The notes under the pieces: generated by a model
Databases searched by the model: none
What the model was told of the DNA's origin: nothing
Seen by the model: the letters and a program-made list of their open reading frames with translations, nothing else
Program-made: the position numbers and the translations under genes
Assembly: GCF_000621725.1 (NCBI RefSeq)
Contig: NZ_JHXM01000004.1
Span: 1-64,000 of the forward strand
DNA length: 64,000 nt
Direction: 5' to 3'
From: Xylanibacter brevis ATCC 19188
Lineage (GTDB): Bacteria > Bacteroidota > Bacteroidia > Bacteroidales > Bacteroidaceae
Shown here: piece after piece, positions 58,101-64,000 of the stretch
Position numbering within the stretch: position 1 is the first letter of the stretch
Layout: each line of letters opens with the position of its first letter

Positions 58101-58216
58101 ATCTCATCACGTTTCTGATTCATGATACGATAGATGCCAAAATCCAACTCAGCATGATCCATCATGAATATCTCTTGTAGTTTAGCGACAAACTTGTCGT
58201 AGTAATTCATTGCCAT
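55106..58216 (-). CDS. Large beta-class adenine-N6 methyltransferase (Mod-like)
   Basis: 1036 residues, far longer than typical type III Mod (about 650). Motif IV DPPYNT lies at 485-490 and motif I FAGSGTT at about 790-796, the beta-class order of type III enzymes. The region between, where target recognition lies, is visibly AT-richer (about 55,700-56,800) than the rest. The first ~450 residues are an extra domain of helices and strands (LDFGIYRIMNQKRDEINHFL near 24, then YYDGGDFLSKRRYKDNTYAIPY near 124, read in parts) seen in large SAM-dependent defence methylases. It should modify adenines to protect host DNA. Sits 15 bp after the SNF2 gene and 3 bp before Res. Confidence 0.87.
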   Translation of the reverse strand: MAMNYYDKFVAKLQEIFMMDHAELDFGIYRIMNQKRDEINHFLQVDLLPQVKQALQGDGGNALQTKQRMAEIEQQLGTDIDSLPQSIPMVAEYKKLKAQLAQGGSAEDMEGEVFSHLVTFFSRYYDGGDFLSKRRYKDNTYAIPYNGEEVKLHWTNSDQYYIKTSEYFRDYTFVLPTSRKKIHFVLKDASTEQNNNRAANNMERRFALWEPEDEGEQVIGVTADGELNIYFTYELMPKATKQDALRAEAFETVKPLIPAEYEEMLTTKAPTQKEPNRTLLEKHLTDYTAKNSFDYFIHKDLGGFLSRELDFYIKNEVLHIDDLDPQHINNQLSIVKAIKQVGQKIIQMLAQLENFQKKLWLKKKFVVQSDYCITLDRVPEKLYPEIIANDEQRKEWVRLFAIDEIKGDMMTEAYSEPLTIEFLKQNQFLVLDTAFFDAKFKHQLVKSMENIDEQTNGLLIHSDNFQALNLLRNKYQKAIRSIYIDPPYNTDASKIAYKNGYEHSSWISLMEGRLELAKNLMGSKTTITVAIDDYEMRYLNCLMDNVFGIDNSISNIALFTNPKGRDQGFIAQAHDYSVIYAKNKETAETYDFVLSETEMQKKFSKVKDGEAVRELPLKRTGSEKRREDRPYMFFPFVYNVGDNTTFLPSKDDVKPLYDEETKNFDDEYLKILESKYKNNSLVVIWPKSENGEYLRWRWGYDSCLKGLEDGTLFVKKTRSGYTVYQYDIGDEYAAPKSMWISERYDASSKGTNILNDIVPNSGFDYPKSLYTVEDSLYITSKPSDLILDFFAGSGTTAHAVIDMSRNEDDIRRYIICDVANYFHPVIRTRTERAIYSQDWRDGKPISRNGISQCFKYIRLEQYEDTLNNLEIKKQQLELQAKDFQESYMLSYLLDTETRDSLLNLKWFENPFKMMLKTTKDNELVETKVDLVETFNYLIGLNVETEDWYQDDNICVVQGKTHRDGLKTLVIWRNCKEVSNDQLCMFFDKMDFRTLTSDFDVIYVNGDNTLPNLRRDEEHWKVVLTEEEFAKRMFEEN

Positions 58217-58231
58217 ATCTTGTTTCCTTTA

Positions 58232-61072
58232 TTATTTCACTTTGAATTTAATGACAAACATGTTTTGTGTCTCTGTGGCCTTCACCATTCGCTGCTCCAG
58301 TTCTGTTATCATCTTTTTACGCTGTTGACTCACTTCATCCTCTCTATCCTCGAGCTCATTGCGCAGGCGACGACGTTTACGCGTCATCTCATCCACTTTC
58401 TTTTGAAGCGATATTTTTTCTGAAACAGATTGAGCTTCTCGTGCTTCTTTTTCTGCAGCAAGAATATTCTTACGAAGGGCTTTGATTTCATCCTCAATAC
58501 CATCAATCACATCGTGTTCCCAGGCATATATCCGAGTCTCTTCTTGTTGGAAGAATTTGAGGTTTCGTGCATCTATCTCTTTCAGTTTGGCTGTGGAGTG
58601 CTGAGCCACATCACCTTGCAGACGTTGCCGTATATCATCAGCGATATTGTCTGATTGCGTTTCTGATCCACCATTCAAGAATAGTTTTTCGCAGTCTTCC
58701 TGTGACAGTTGTGTACCATCATTTTGAAAAGCATTGAACAGCAGATATTGCTCGTCAGAAAGAGCTGACACACCCAAGGAAACTAACACCAAATAGCCTT
58801 CGCTGCCATTCAAATAGTCAGGCAGGTTGGCATTCATGGGCAAAGCCTGCTGGTCGAAGATGATTTCTGCATTTTCGCTAAGAGATAGTGACAAAGCAGA
58901 ATTGATGACATGCTGCGCTAAAGGACTACTTAAACGATAAGGAATAGCATCGTCTGTATTCTTCAACATAGCATACTTTCCTGTGCGCTGACCAGCAACG
59001 GGAGTACGAAGAACAAAAGTATGTTGCTCGTCATTGAAGACAGCCTCCTTGCTCAACATATATTTGGTGAGTTCCCAGAAGATGTGTTCATAACGATTAA
59101 GGAATGTACCTGTGTTGTCTTTCGTCATGCGAAGATGCTCCTGCACATTGATATCAAAGTTCTCAAGCACCTGAGAACGCACTTCCGTCATGCGTTCGTC
59201 TATCTGTTGCTGCATTTCACTTTGCAGCTGTTCAAAAGCCTGATTGATTTCCTCTTCGCTACGACATTGTTGGTATATCTCCCAGATACGCGATTCTATA
59301 TCAAGCGTATCTGCCTGGCCCAGCACTTCGTCGCTGGCACCAAACACATCGTCGAAAAGTTTAAACTTTGAGGAAAGCAGATTGAATACACGCACATCTG
59401 CATAGTTACGCATATTCAGGAAATTAACAACAACCACATCATACTTTTGCCCATATCTATGACAACGCCCTATGCGCTGCTCAATGCGCTGCGGGTTCCA
59501 TGGGAGGTCATAATTAATAACTAAGGAACAGAATTGAAGGTTCAATCCTTCTGCTGCAGCCTCTGTAGCTATCATAATATCTGCCTCATGCTGGAAGTAA
59601 TCGACAGCTGCGGCTCTGCGGTCGGCAGTCTTGATGCCACTTACTTTGTCAGGATGCTCTAAGCACCACTTCTTGTATATCTCGTTGGTCTGTGGTTCGC
59701 TGGCCTTACCATTAAACAGCACAATGCGACCTGCATAACCATGCGACTCTAAATAGTCTTTCAAGAAAGCTTGCGTCTTGGTGGATTCTGTGAAAATGAG
59801 TGCTTTGCGTTCAGCACCTTGCTCAGCCAGTTTCTTGAAAGCTTCTTCCAAAGCCTTAGTAAGTGCTTTAGCTTTCGATTCTGTCTTGATGTTCTTGGCT
59901 TTTTCGATAAAGTCCGCTACTGTTGCTATCTCAGCTTTCAGCCTCGGGATGTCAATCTCTTCTGCATCAAAGAGATCCTCATCATCCTCTGAAGACAGTT
60001 CTTCGTATTCATCTAAGCTCCAATCGCCATCATCTACAAGGTCGTCCACATCAAAGCGTTCCTGCTTTTCGTTCTTCAGGATTCGCTCCAAACGTTCTTT
60101 AATATGCTCCAGTGTAAACACCAAAGCATAGGTTGAAGATGCCAGAATTTTGCGAACAATCATTGTGGTAAGCTTACGCTGGGCAGCAGGCACACTATAG
60201 ATATCCTTACGACGTAGGAAATCGCTAATCTCCTGATAAAGAACCTGTTCCTCGTCCGTTGCCTTGAACTTCTGGGTCAATGGCAGACGATGAGTATAAT
60301 TGATGTATTCGCGAACATCCTTACGAAGGGTGCGCGTATAGAGTTTTTGTATTCGCTGGCGCAGTTCCTGTAAGTTCTCACCCTTACCATACTGTTTACG
60401 GAAAGACTTCTCGCTACCAAACAAACGGTCATCGATAATACTGGTCAGACCATACAATTCCATCAGAGAGTTTTGGAATGGTGTAGCAGTCAGCAAGAGT
60501 TTACGAACGCCTGTTAAAGCATCACGTACCTCAGCAGACGTCTTTGCCGAAGAACGATAGACGTTACGCATCTTGTGTGCTTCATCGATGACAGCCAAAT
60601 CAAAGGCATGAAGCAGAATGTGCTCCTTATGCCTGGCTGCAAAGTTATAGCTACAGATGATGGCTCGCTTGGGACTCAGCGGATTCTTGCCCTCACGCTG
60701 ATAGGCATTGTAGTTTTTAGTATCGAGTATCTCGCTAGGTATGCCAAACTTATCAAGCAATTCTGCTTCCCATTGCTTTCGCAGGGATGCAGGACAAACA
60801 ATAACAATCTTACGCTTACCTGTAGCCCAGTACTGACATATCACCAAACCTGCCTCAATAGTCTTTCCAAGTCCCACCTCGTCAGCAAGAACAACACCCT
60901 TAGACAACGGACTACTAAACGCAAACAAAGCTGCATCAATTTGGTGAGGATTGATATCAACTGTAGAACTCAACAATGATTGAGACAAAGAGCTCAAATC
61001 ACCATTAGCTTGTTGTTGCGTGAGAAGCGCCGCATAATAGCGTGCATGATATCGTGTAATGCCTGATGCCAC
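58232..61072 (-). CDS. SNF2-family helicase of the defence operon
   Basis: 946 residues from a GTG start at 61072; a TAG lies 12 codons upstream in frame, so the N terminus is well bounded but the exact start is uncertain. SNF2/RapA-like ATPase: ADEVGLGKT at 63-71, VIDEAHKMRN at 162-171, LLTATPFQNSLMEL (III), IATEAAAEGLNLQFCSLVINYDLPWNP and IEQRIGRCHRYGQ (V-VI). An acidic insert (about 355-385) and a C-terminal coiled coil (about 860-930, KNILAAEKEAREAQ...RRLRNELEDRED) flank it. SNF2 partners of methylases occur in DISARM-like and related systems; here it heads a three-gene operon and may remodel DNA or scan for unmodified phage DNA. Confidence 0.87.
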   Translation of the reverse strand: MASGITRYHARYYAALLTQQQANGDLSSLSQSLLSSTVDINPHQIDAALFAFSSPLSKGVVLADEVGLGKTIEAGLVICQYWATGKRKIVIVCPASLRKQWEAELLDKFGIPSEILDTKNYNAYQREGKNPLSPKRAIICSYNFAARHKEHILLHAFDLAVIDEAHKMRNVYRSSAKTSAEVRDALTGVRKLLLTATPFQNSLMELYGLTSIIDDRLFGSEKSFRKQYGKGENLQELRQRIQKLYTRTLRKDVREYINYTHRLPLTQKFKATDEEQVLYQEISDFLRRKDIYSVPAAQRKLTTMIVRKILASSTYALVFTLEHIKERLERILKNEKQERFDVDDLVDDGDWSLDEYEELSSEDDEDLFDAEEIDIPRLKAEIATVADFIEKAKNIKTESKAKALTKALEEAFKKLAEQGAERKALIFTESTKTQAFLKDYLESHGYAGRIVLFNGKASEPQTNEIYKKWCLEHPDKVSGIKTADRRAAAVDYFQHEADIMIATEAAAEGLNLQFCSLVINYDLPWNPQRIEQRIGRCHRYGQKYDVVVVNFLNMRNYADVRVFNLLSSKFKLFDDVFGASDEVLGQADTLDIESRIWEIYQQCRSEEEINQAFEQLQSEMQQQIDERMTEVRSQVLENFDINVQEHLRMTKDNTGTFLNRYEHIFWELTKYMLSKEAVFNDEQHTFVLRTPVAGQRTGKYAMLKNTDDAIPYRLSSPLAQHVINSALSLSLSENAEIIFDQQALPMNANLPDYLNGSEGYLVLVSLGVSALSDEQYLLFNAFQNDGTQLSQEDCEKLFLNGGSETQSDNIADDIRQRLQGDVAQHSTAKLKEIDARNLKFFQQEETRIYAWEHDVIDGIEDEIKALRKNILAAEKEAREAQSVSEKISLQKKVDEMTRKRRRLRNELEDREDEVSQQRKKMITELEQRMVKATETQNMFVIKFKVK

Positions 61073-61500
61073 TGTCTGCCATATTGTGCTGCCGGGCTCC
61101 TAATGGGCTGCGAAGTAACTATAGTTTTCAGGTCATTACACCATGGAGCATAAAAAACGTGGAGCCAGTCCTGTTGCCCGTTCCACTGAGTAAAGGCCTT
61201 CGCATTGCCCTGATTGTCGAAACGAGCAACGCAGAAAGCCCCACGTAGAATGAATATAGTAGTAGCTTACAGATATCGTATGGCAACGTGTTGCCATACG
61301 AATACACTGAGGGCTGTCTATAAACATCCCAAGGGGCGTCCTCGTTGCCTTGTTTTTGACAATCAGTTCGAGTTTGCGAAGTTCTTACTCAGTCAAAACC
61401 AAGGCGTCAGAAAACGCCTATGTCCATGATGTCTGCAAAGTAGCTATTACGCCTCCATCCGTTTTCAAAACATAGGTGGCAGCCACAATGCATCTGCAAA
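61073..61500. other. Upstream region of the defence operon with unrecognised coding remnant and hairpin
   Basis: On the minus strand from a TAA near 61272 an open frame without ATG reads about 75 codons (including GAFCVARFDNQG, WLHVFYAPWCNDLK, SPAAQYGRQWHQAL) and runs into the SNF2 gene in another frame; I do not recognise it. A perfect 11-bp hairpin CGTATGGCAAC/GTTGCCATACG lies at 61277-61300. A -7 box TATCTTTG (CAAAGATA) is at 61497-61504, 425 bp from the SNF2 start. A lost or frameshifted first gene of the operon is plausible. Confidence 0.5.
61277..61300. other. Perfect palindrome CGTATGGCAAC-GT-GTTGCCATACG
   Basis: 11-bp arms with a 2-bp centre; no T-tract. It lies between the distant -7 box and the defence operon, so it may be an operator or a cruciform-forming recombination site. 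Confidence 0.6.
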
Positions 61501-61504
61501 GATA
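61497..61504 (-). promoter_or_regulatory. -7 box TATCTTTG upstream of the defence operon
   Basis: CAAAGATA on the plus strand. It is the only clear leftward box found upstream of the SNF2 gene, although 425 bp away. Confidence 0.4.
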
Positions 61505-61729
61505 CAATTTATTTCTGATATAAGCATCAAAGTGATTCGAATTTACACTTTATTTAATGGAAAAGGGATTTTCATCAAACTTATACCCCAAAAGGTGAAC
61601 CAAATCACCTATCGGTCCTCATGTATTCATTTTTTAATGGCATCAAGGTGTAACTTTTTGCTTATTTCATACTAAATCAGAAATGAAATGGTGCATAGTA
61701 ATGCCACTATTTGCTTGCTTTTACGATGC

Positions 61730-62062
61730 AATAGTGACACTCTTAAGATGCAATAGTGGCGCTTTTAAGACGCAATAGTTTAGGTTTTGATCTGATTCTA
61801 GGGGCTAGATTGGGCGAATCTAGCCCCTGGATGTGGTGGTTCTAGCCCCTAGAAGTGGCATTCCTAGGGGCTAGAAGTGGATGTCCTAGGGGCTAGAACC
61901 AAAACAATGGGGCGCAGTTTAGACTTTAGAATGGGCACTTCTAGACTTTAGAATGGGCACTTCTAGACTTTAGAATGAGCTGTTCTAGACTCTAGAATTA
62001 CTCTGTCTAGACTTTAGAATGACTCTAAGAGTGGCACTTTTAGCCGGAGAAAGTGTAGCTTT
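61730..62062. repeat. Long 22-bp phased array with three core families
   Basis: Dyad centres fall at 61739, 61759, (61781), 61803, 61825, 61847, 61869, 61891, then 61924, 61946, 61968, 61990, 62012, 62034 and 62056: all steps are 22 bp except one of 20 and one of 33. Cores are AGTGACACT/AGTGGCGCT first, then TCTAGCCCCTAGA and its inverse, then TTCTAGACTTTAGAA, then AGTGGCACT again. The intergenic space 61505-62164 holds nothing else recognisable; the left part (61505-61729) is plain AT-rich sequence. Confidence 0.9.
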
Positions 62063-62164
62063 TGGTAAGTAAGAGCTATGGGATTGGCTTGCGATAGTAG
62101 TGCAATAGCGATGCACAAGCGGCGATATTGTGGGCTACGAAGGGTAAAAAAAAGAAGTAACCGA

Positions 62165-62467
62165 CTATTCGATTACTTCTATTAGAAAACTGAATGGACG
62201 GAAACCGTCGTTACAGCTTATCATGGCGCTATGGGGGTTCTGCATCCAACCGTCGTAGAAGTTGCCTCCGCCATTGGCCAGGGCCACGACAAACTCTTGC
62301 ATGGAAGACCAGGCGGAAGGACAGAGACCTTCTGGACGCTGGCCATCGACTGAGATCCACTGCTGCCCCACCCTGACCTCGCAGGCATGCTCTATGGGGT
62401 TTTCGTACTGAGCAATGAGGTCGGGATAGACGGTCTGTCGGATGGCTGTGATGCGTACTTTATTCAT
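62165..62467 (-). CDS. TIGR04076-like small protein
   Basis: 100 residues. KVRITAIRQTVYPDLIAQYE at the start, a Cys in HACEVRVGQQW, RPEGLCPSAWSSMQEFVVAL with a conserved Cys and Trp, and CNDGFRPFSFLIEVIE at the end fit the TIGR04076 family of small cysteine-containing proteins, often found beside redox or iron-sulfur genes. Here it overlaps the membrane ferredoxin gene by 8 bp, so the two are translationally coupled. Function unknown, redox-related by context. Confidence 0.78.
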   Translation of the reverse strand: MNKVRITAIRQTVYPDLIAQYENPIEHACEVRVGQQWISVDGQRPEGLCPSAWSSMQEFVVALANGGGNFYDGWMQNPHSAMISCNDGFRPFSFLIEVIE

Positions 62468-63161
62468 AGCTGACTACTTTTGTGGGACATGCCAAGGTGC
62501 ACTTGCGGCACTTGATGCAGTCGGGGTGGAGATAGCCACTGGCCTCGCCACTGGCTTCATAGGGCGACAACTGCATGGGACACACACGGGCGCACAACTT
62601 ACAGGTGGTCTTGCAGGCACTGCTGACATGGACTGCCTTGAAGCCGGCTGGCAGTGGCTGCTGCTTGGGGGCCACCCAACGCGAGATGGTGCCCATGGGA
62701 CAGAAGCTGCACCATGTGCGGGGTGCATAGATAAACGAGAGGACGACACCGACGATGGTGGTCATGAGGATGATGGTCCAGAACACGCGACCGATATCGT
62801 TCCACATATCGAGTCCGCCAGCGCTCCAACGCACCTGACTGAGCTGGATGCCAAACATGGTGAAGATGAAGAACACCATGAAGAGGCGGAAGCCCGACGT
62901 ACGTACAAAGCTGGGGATGGGTTTGTGGGGTAAATATTTGGAGAGAAGACGGTCGTAGAGGTTGCCACGCGGACAGATGTTGCCGCACCAGAAGCGACCA
63001 CGCCAGATGGAGGTGACCACCGGACCAATCATGCAGATGAGTGCAACGAGGCCGACGGCAGGGAAGAACCACGCCACAATGAGATATGTGATGATGATCC
63101 AATAGAGCGACAGACCGGGTGCAGCAAAGTGCCTATGAAAGTTTTTCTTCTTTTGTTCCAT
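62460..63161 (-). CDS. Membrane-bound 4Fe-4S protein (NapH/NosR-like)
   Basis: 233 residues. Four hydrophobic segments (about 18-36, 38-52, 86-104, 118-140) with cytosolic Cys motifs between them: FWCGNICPRGNLYD near 58 and TWCSFCPMGTISR near 149, a pattern of polyferredoxin maturation proteins. Two C-terminal ferredoxin clusters follow: CKTTCKLCARVCP near 183 and CIKCRKCTLACP near 216. It likely moves electrons between quinol or flavin and a cytosolic or periplasmic partner. First gene of a pair with the TIGR04076-like protein. Confidence 0.85.
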   Translation of the reverse strand: MEQKKKNFHRHFAAPGLSLYWIIITYLIVAWFFPAVGLVALICMIGPVVTSIWRGRFWCGNICPRGNLYDRLLSKYLPHKPIPSFVRTSGFRLFMVFFIFTMFGIQLSQVRWSAGGLDMWNDIGRVFWTIILMTTIVGVVLSFIYAPRTWCSFCPMGTISRWVAPKQQPLPAGFKAVHVSSACKTTCKLCARVCPMQLSPYEASGEASGYLHPDCIKCRKCTLACPTKVVSYE

Positions 63162-63240
63162 AATGTTTCTTTAATGTTATTCTGAATATCAATCCTTTAA
63201 CCTTATGACAAAAACCATACCAAAGGATGTGTGGGGGGGA

Positions 63241-63627
63241 TTATGCATCCAACTGCTGTTCGAGGAACTCGGCGGCATCGGCCACACAGTCGTGACACTC
63301 ACGAAGCACCACCTTGGTACCTACCCCCTTCAACAGCTTGCACTGGGTAGCACCATTGCGCTGCTGGAACTTGGTCATCATGTCGCGCATCTGCTTCATA
63401 GACTTCACCTTGTCTTTGTTGACCATGCCCAGCACCATGCCTGCGCCTACCAGCGCACCGCACGTGCCCTCCATGCAGCCCATGCCCGTGCCAAAGGCAC
63501 CGGCCATGTTCATGGCTGTGGCCTCGTCGATACCTGCCAGGTCGGCATAGGTGTGGAGTAAGGCCTGTGCACAGTTGTGACTACCACAACGTTTCTTTTC
63601 GCTTGCAATATGTTTTCTTGTTTCCAT
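63241..63627 (-). CDS. C_GCAxxG_C_C family redox protein
   Basis: 128 residues from ATG 63627; the in-frame start at 63711 lies upstream of the -7 box and is rejected. Conserved Cys pattern: CGSHNCAQALL near 14-20, FGTGMGCMEGTCGALVGAGMVLG near 46-66 (read in parts; GCMEGTCGA), and late CKLL and ECHDCVADA. The family (C_GCAxxG_C_C) is predicted to bind metal or act in redox chemistry; no signal peptide. Near the 4Fe-4S protein pair but with its own promoter. Confidence 0.85.
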   Translation of the reverse strand: METRKHIASEKKRCGSHNCAQALLHTYADLAGIDEATAMNMAGAFGTGMGCMEGTCGALVGAGMVLGMVNKDKVKSMKQMRDMMTKFQQRNGATQCKLLKGVGTKVVLRECHDCVADAAEFLEQQLDA

Positions 63628-63663
63628 TATATCTATTCCTATCGTCTTCGTTGTAAGACAGCG

Positions 63664-63671
63664 CAAAGGTA
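63664..63671 (-). promoter_or_regulatory. -7 box TACCTTTG for the C_GCAxxG_C_C gene
   Basis: CAAAGGTA on the plus strand, 37 bp upstream of the start at 63627. Confidence 0.6.
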
Positions 63672-63778
63672 CAAACAAGTTGATAGAAAAACGAATTGTT
63701 TTTTCTATCATTACATCGAAAAAATCTATAGCAAACAGAATAACATGTCGCTAAATCACCACATTTACGACGCCATTC

Positions 63779-64000
63779 CTACATCTTTGTCATGTGATAG
63801 CCTAGGCGTTTCAACTGAACAGCTGCTCCCATGAGATAGAGTTGATGCAGACTGGACACATAGGCATTGAACGCCTCTTTGGTGCCTGGTTCGATGTTCT
63901 GTCGCAACAGTGCATTGTAGATACGTGAGGCGCACTCGCCCACCAACTTCTCGAGCAGGGCATAGGGTGTGTCTTTCAGTAGCAGCACATCCTCGCGCAC
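63779..64000 (-). CDS. 3' part of an unrecognised gene, cut by the window edge
   Basis: At least 73 codons, ending LHQLYLMGAAVQLKRLGYHMTKM. The sequence is helical (LLEKLVGECASRIYNALLRQNIEPGTKEAFNAYVSSL, read in parts) with no recognised motif. The first codon at the window edge is GTG, but the frame may continue outside, so the true start is unknown. Confidence 0.55.
   Translation of the reverse strand: MREDVLLLKDTPYALLEKLVGECASRIYNALLRQNIEPGTKEAFNAYVSSLHQLYLMGAAVQLKRLGYHMTKM

Noticed and set aside
51878..61072. Complete DISARM system
   Set aside because: SNF2 and methylase resemble the class 1 pair, but DrmA, DrmB and DrmC are absent and a type III Res is present instead.
61730..62062. 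CRISPR array or simple minisatellite
   Set aside because: Cores change in blocks and spacers are too short; the constant feature is dyad centre spacing, not a repeated sequence.

Overview
The window looks like a chromosomal segment of a Bacteroidales bacterium, most likely Prevotella-like. Evidence: almost every promoter I can find carries the Bacteroidetes -7 box TAnnTTTG (mostly TACCTTTG, TATCTTTG or TACTTTTG) and genes lack clear Shine-Dalgarno sites; gene content is typical of the group (type III glutamine synthetase GlnN, four-subunit 2-oxoacid:ferredoxin oxidoreductase, ThrA plus a phosphoglycerate-mutase-like proposed homoserine kinase plus ThrC, C10 protease, PafA-type phosphatase, LptE-family lipoprotein, a 'smalltalk' micro-peptide). 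No rRNA, CRISPR array, intact transposase or prophage was seen.

Layout. 0-5.4 kb: XRE-type regulator, holA, a stand-alone HSDR_N-type protein, and a nif3/zinc-ribbon pair. 5.5-10.2 kb: secreted phosphatases (MINPP-like and PafA-like), a Sel1-repeat protein and metY. 10.4-13.2 kb: ferredoxin oxidoreductase operon. 13.3-15.7 kb: secreted C10 cysteine protease. 15.7-21 kb: TPR micro-gene, folD, ffh, a QueH/5-formyl-THF cyclo-ligase fusion, a TerB/DnaJ protein and a cytidylate-kinase-like protein. 21-29 kb: FAD oxidoreductase divergent from the threonine operon. 29-36 kb: a FetAB-like ABC pair (with a degenerate ATPase), aguA-aguB, smalltalk peptide, glnN and cysE, interleaved with large intergenic repeats. 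37-44 kb: a lipoprotein, two AmpG-like MFS transporters and a 1240-residue GT2/DUF4922/SpoIID fusion. 44-49.3 kb: rlmN, pdxA, a sigma-54 activator fused in frame to an LptE-type lipoprotein, a TPR-like protein, secG and tRNA-His. 49.3-62.1 kb is an accessory island beginning at tRNA-His: DUF234-type ATPase, a broken second copy of the tRNA-His 3' half, an FKBP fragment, and a three-gene operon (SNF2 helicase, large adenine methyltransferase, type III-like Res). 62.1-64 kb: TIGR04076-like protein, membrane ferredoxin, C_GCAxxG_C_C protein and a truncated gene.

What stands out most is intergenic architecture. Two loci (10,217-10,370 and about 61,730-62,062) hold arrays of short odd-centred dyads spaced almost exactly 22 bp apart, whose two arms co-vary from unit to unit; both share the core AGTGSCACT. 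A GC-rich palindromic element occurs between genes and, once, in frame inside a coding sequence (exactly 40 codons in the proposed homoserine kinase). A ~350-bp intergenic block is duplicated on either side of aguAB, and a ~120-bp tandem-promoter block is shared by the FetA-like gene and glnN. Short-period repeats (8, 10, 14, 23, 26 and 33 bp) sit at gene ends, in several cases supplying the stop codon.

The candidate biological systems are the SNF2-methyltransferase-Res operon (probable phage defence), the cytosolic GT2/DUF4922/SpoIID protein with its AmpG-like transporters (probable wall or glycan recycling), and the 22-bp phased dyad arrays, for which I know no described counterpart. All functional calls rest on motif reading by eye; no database search was possible.
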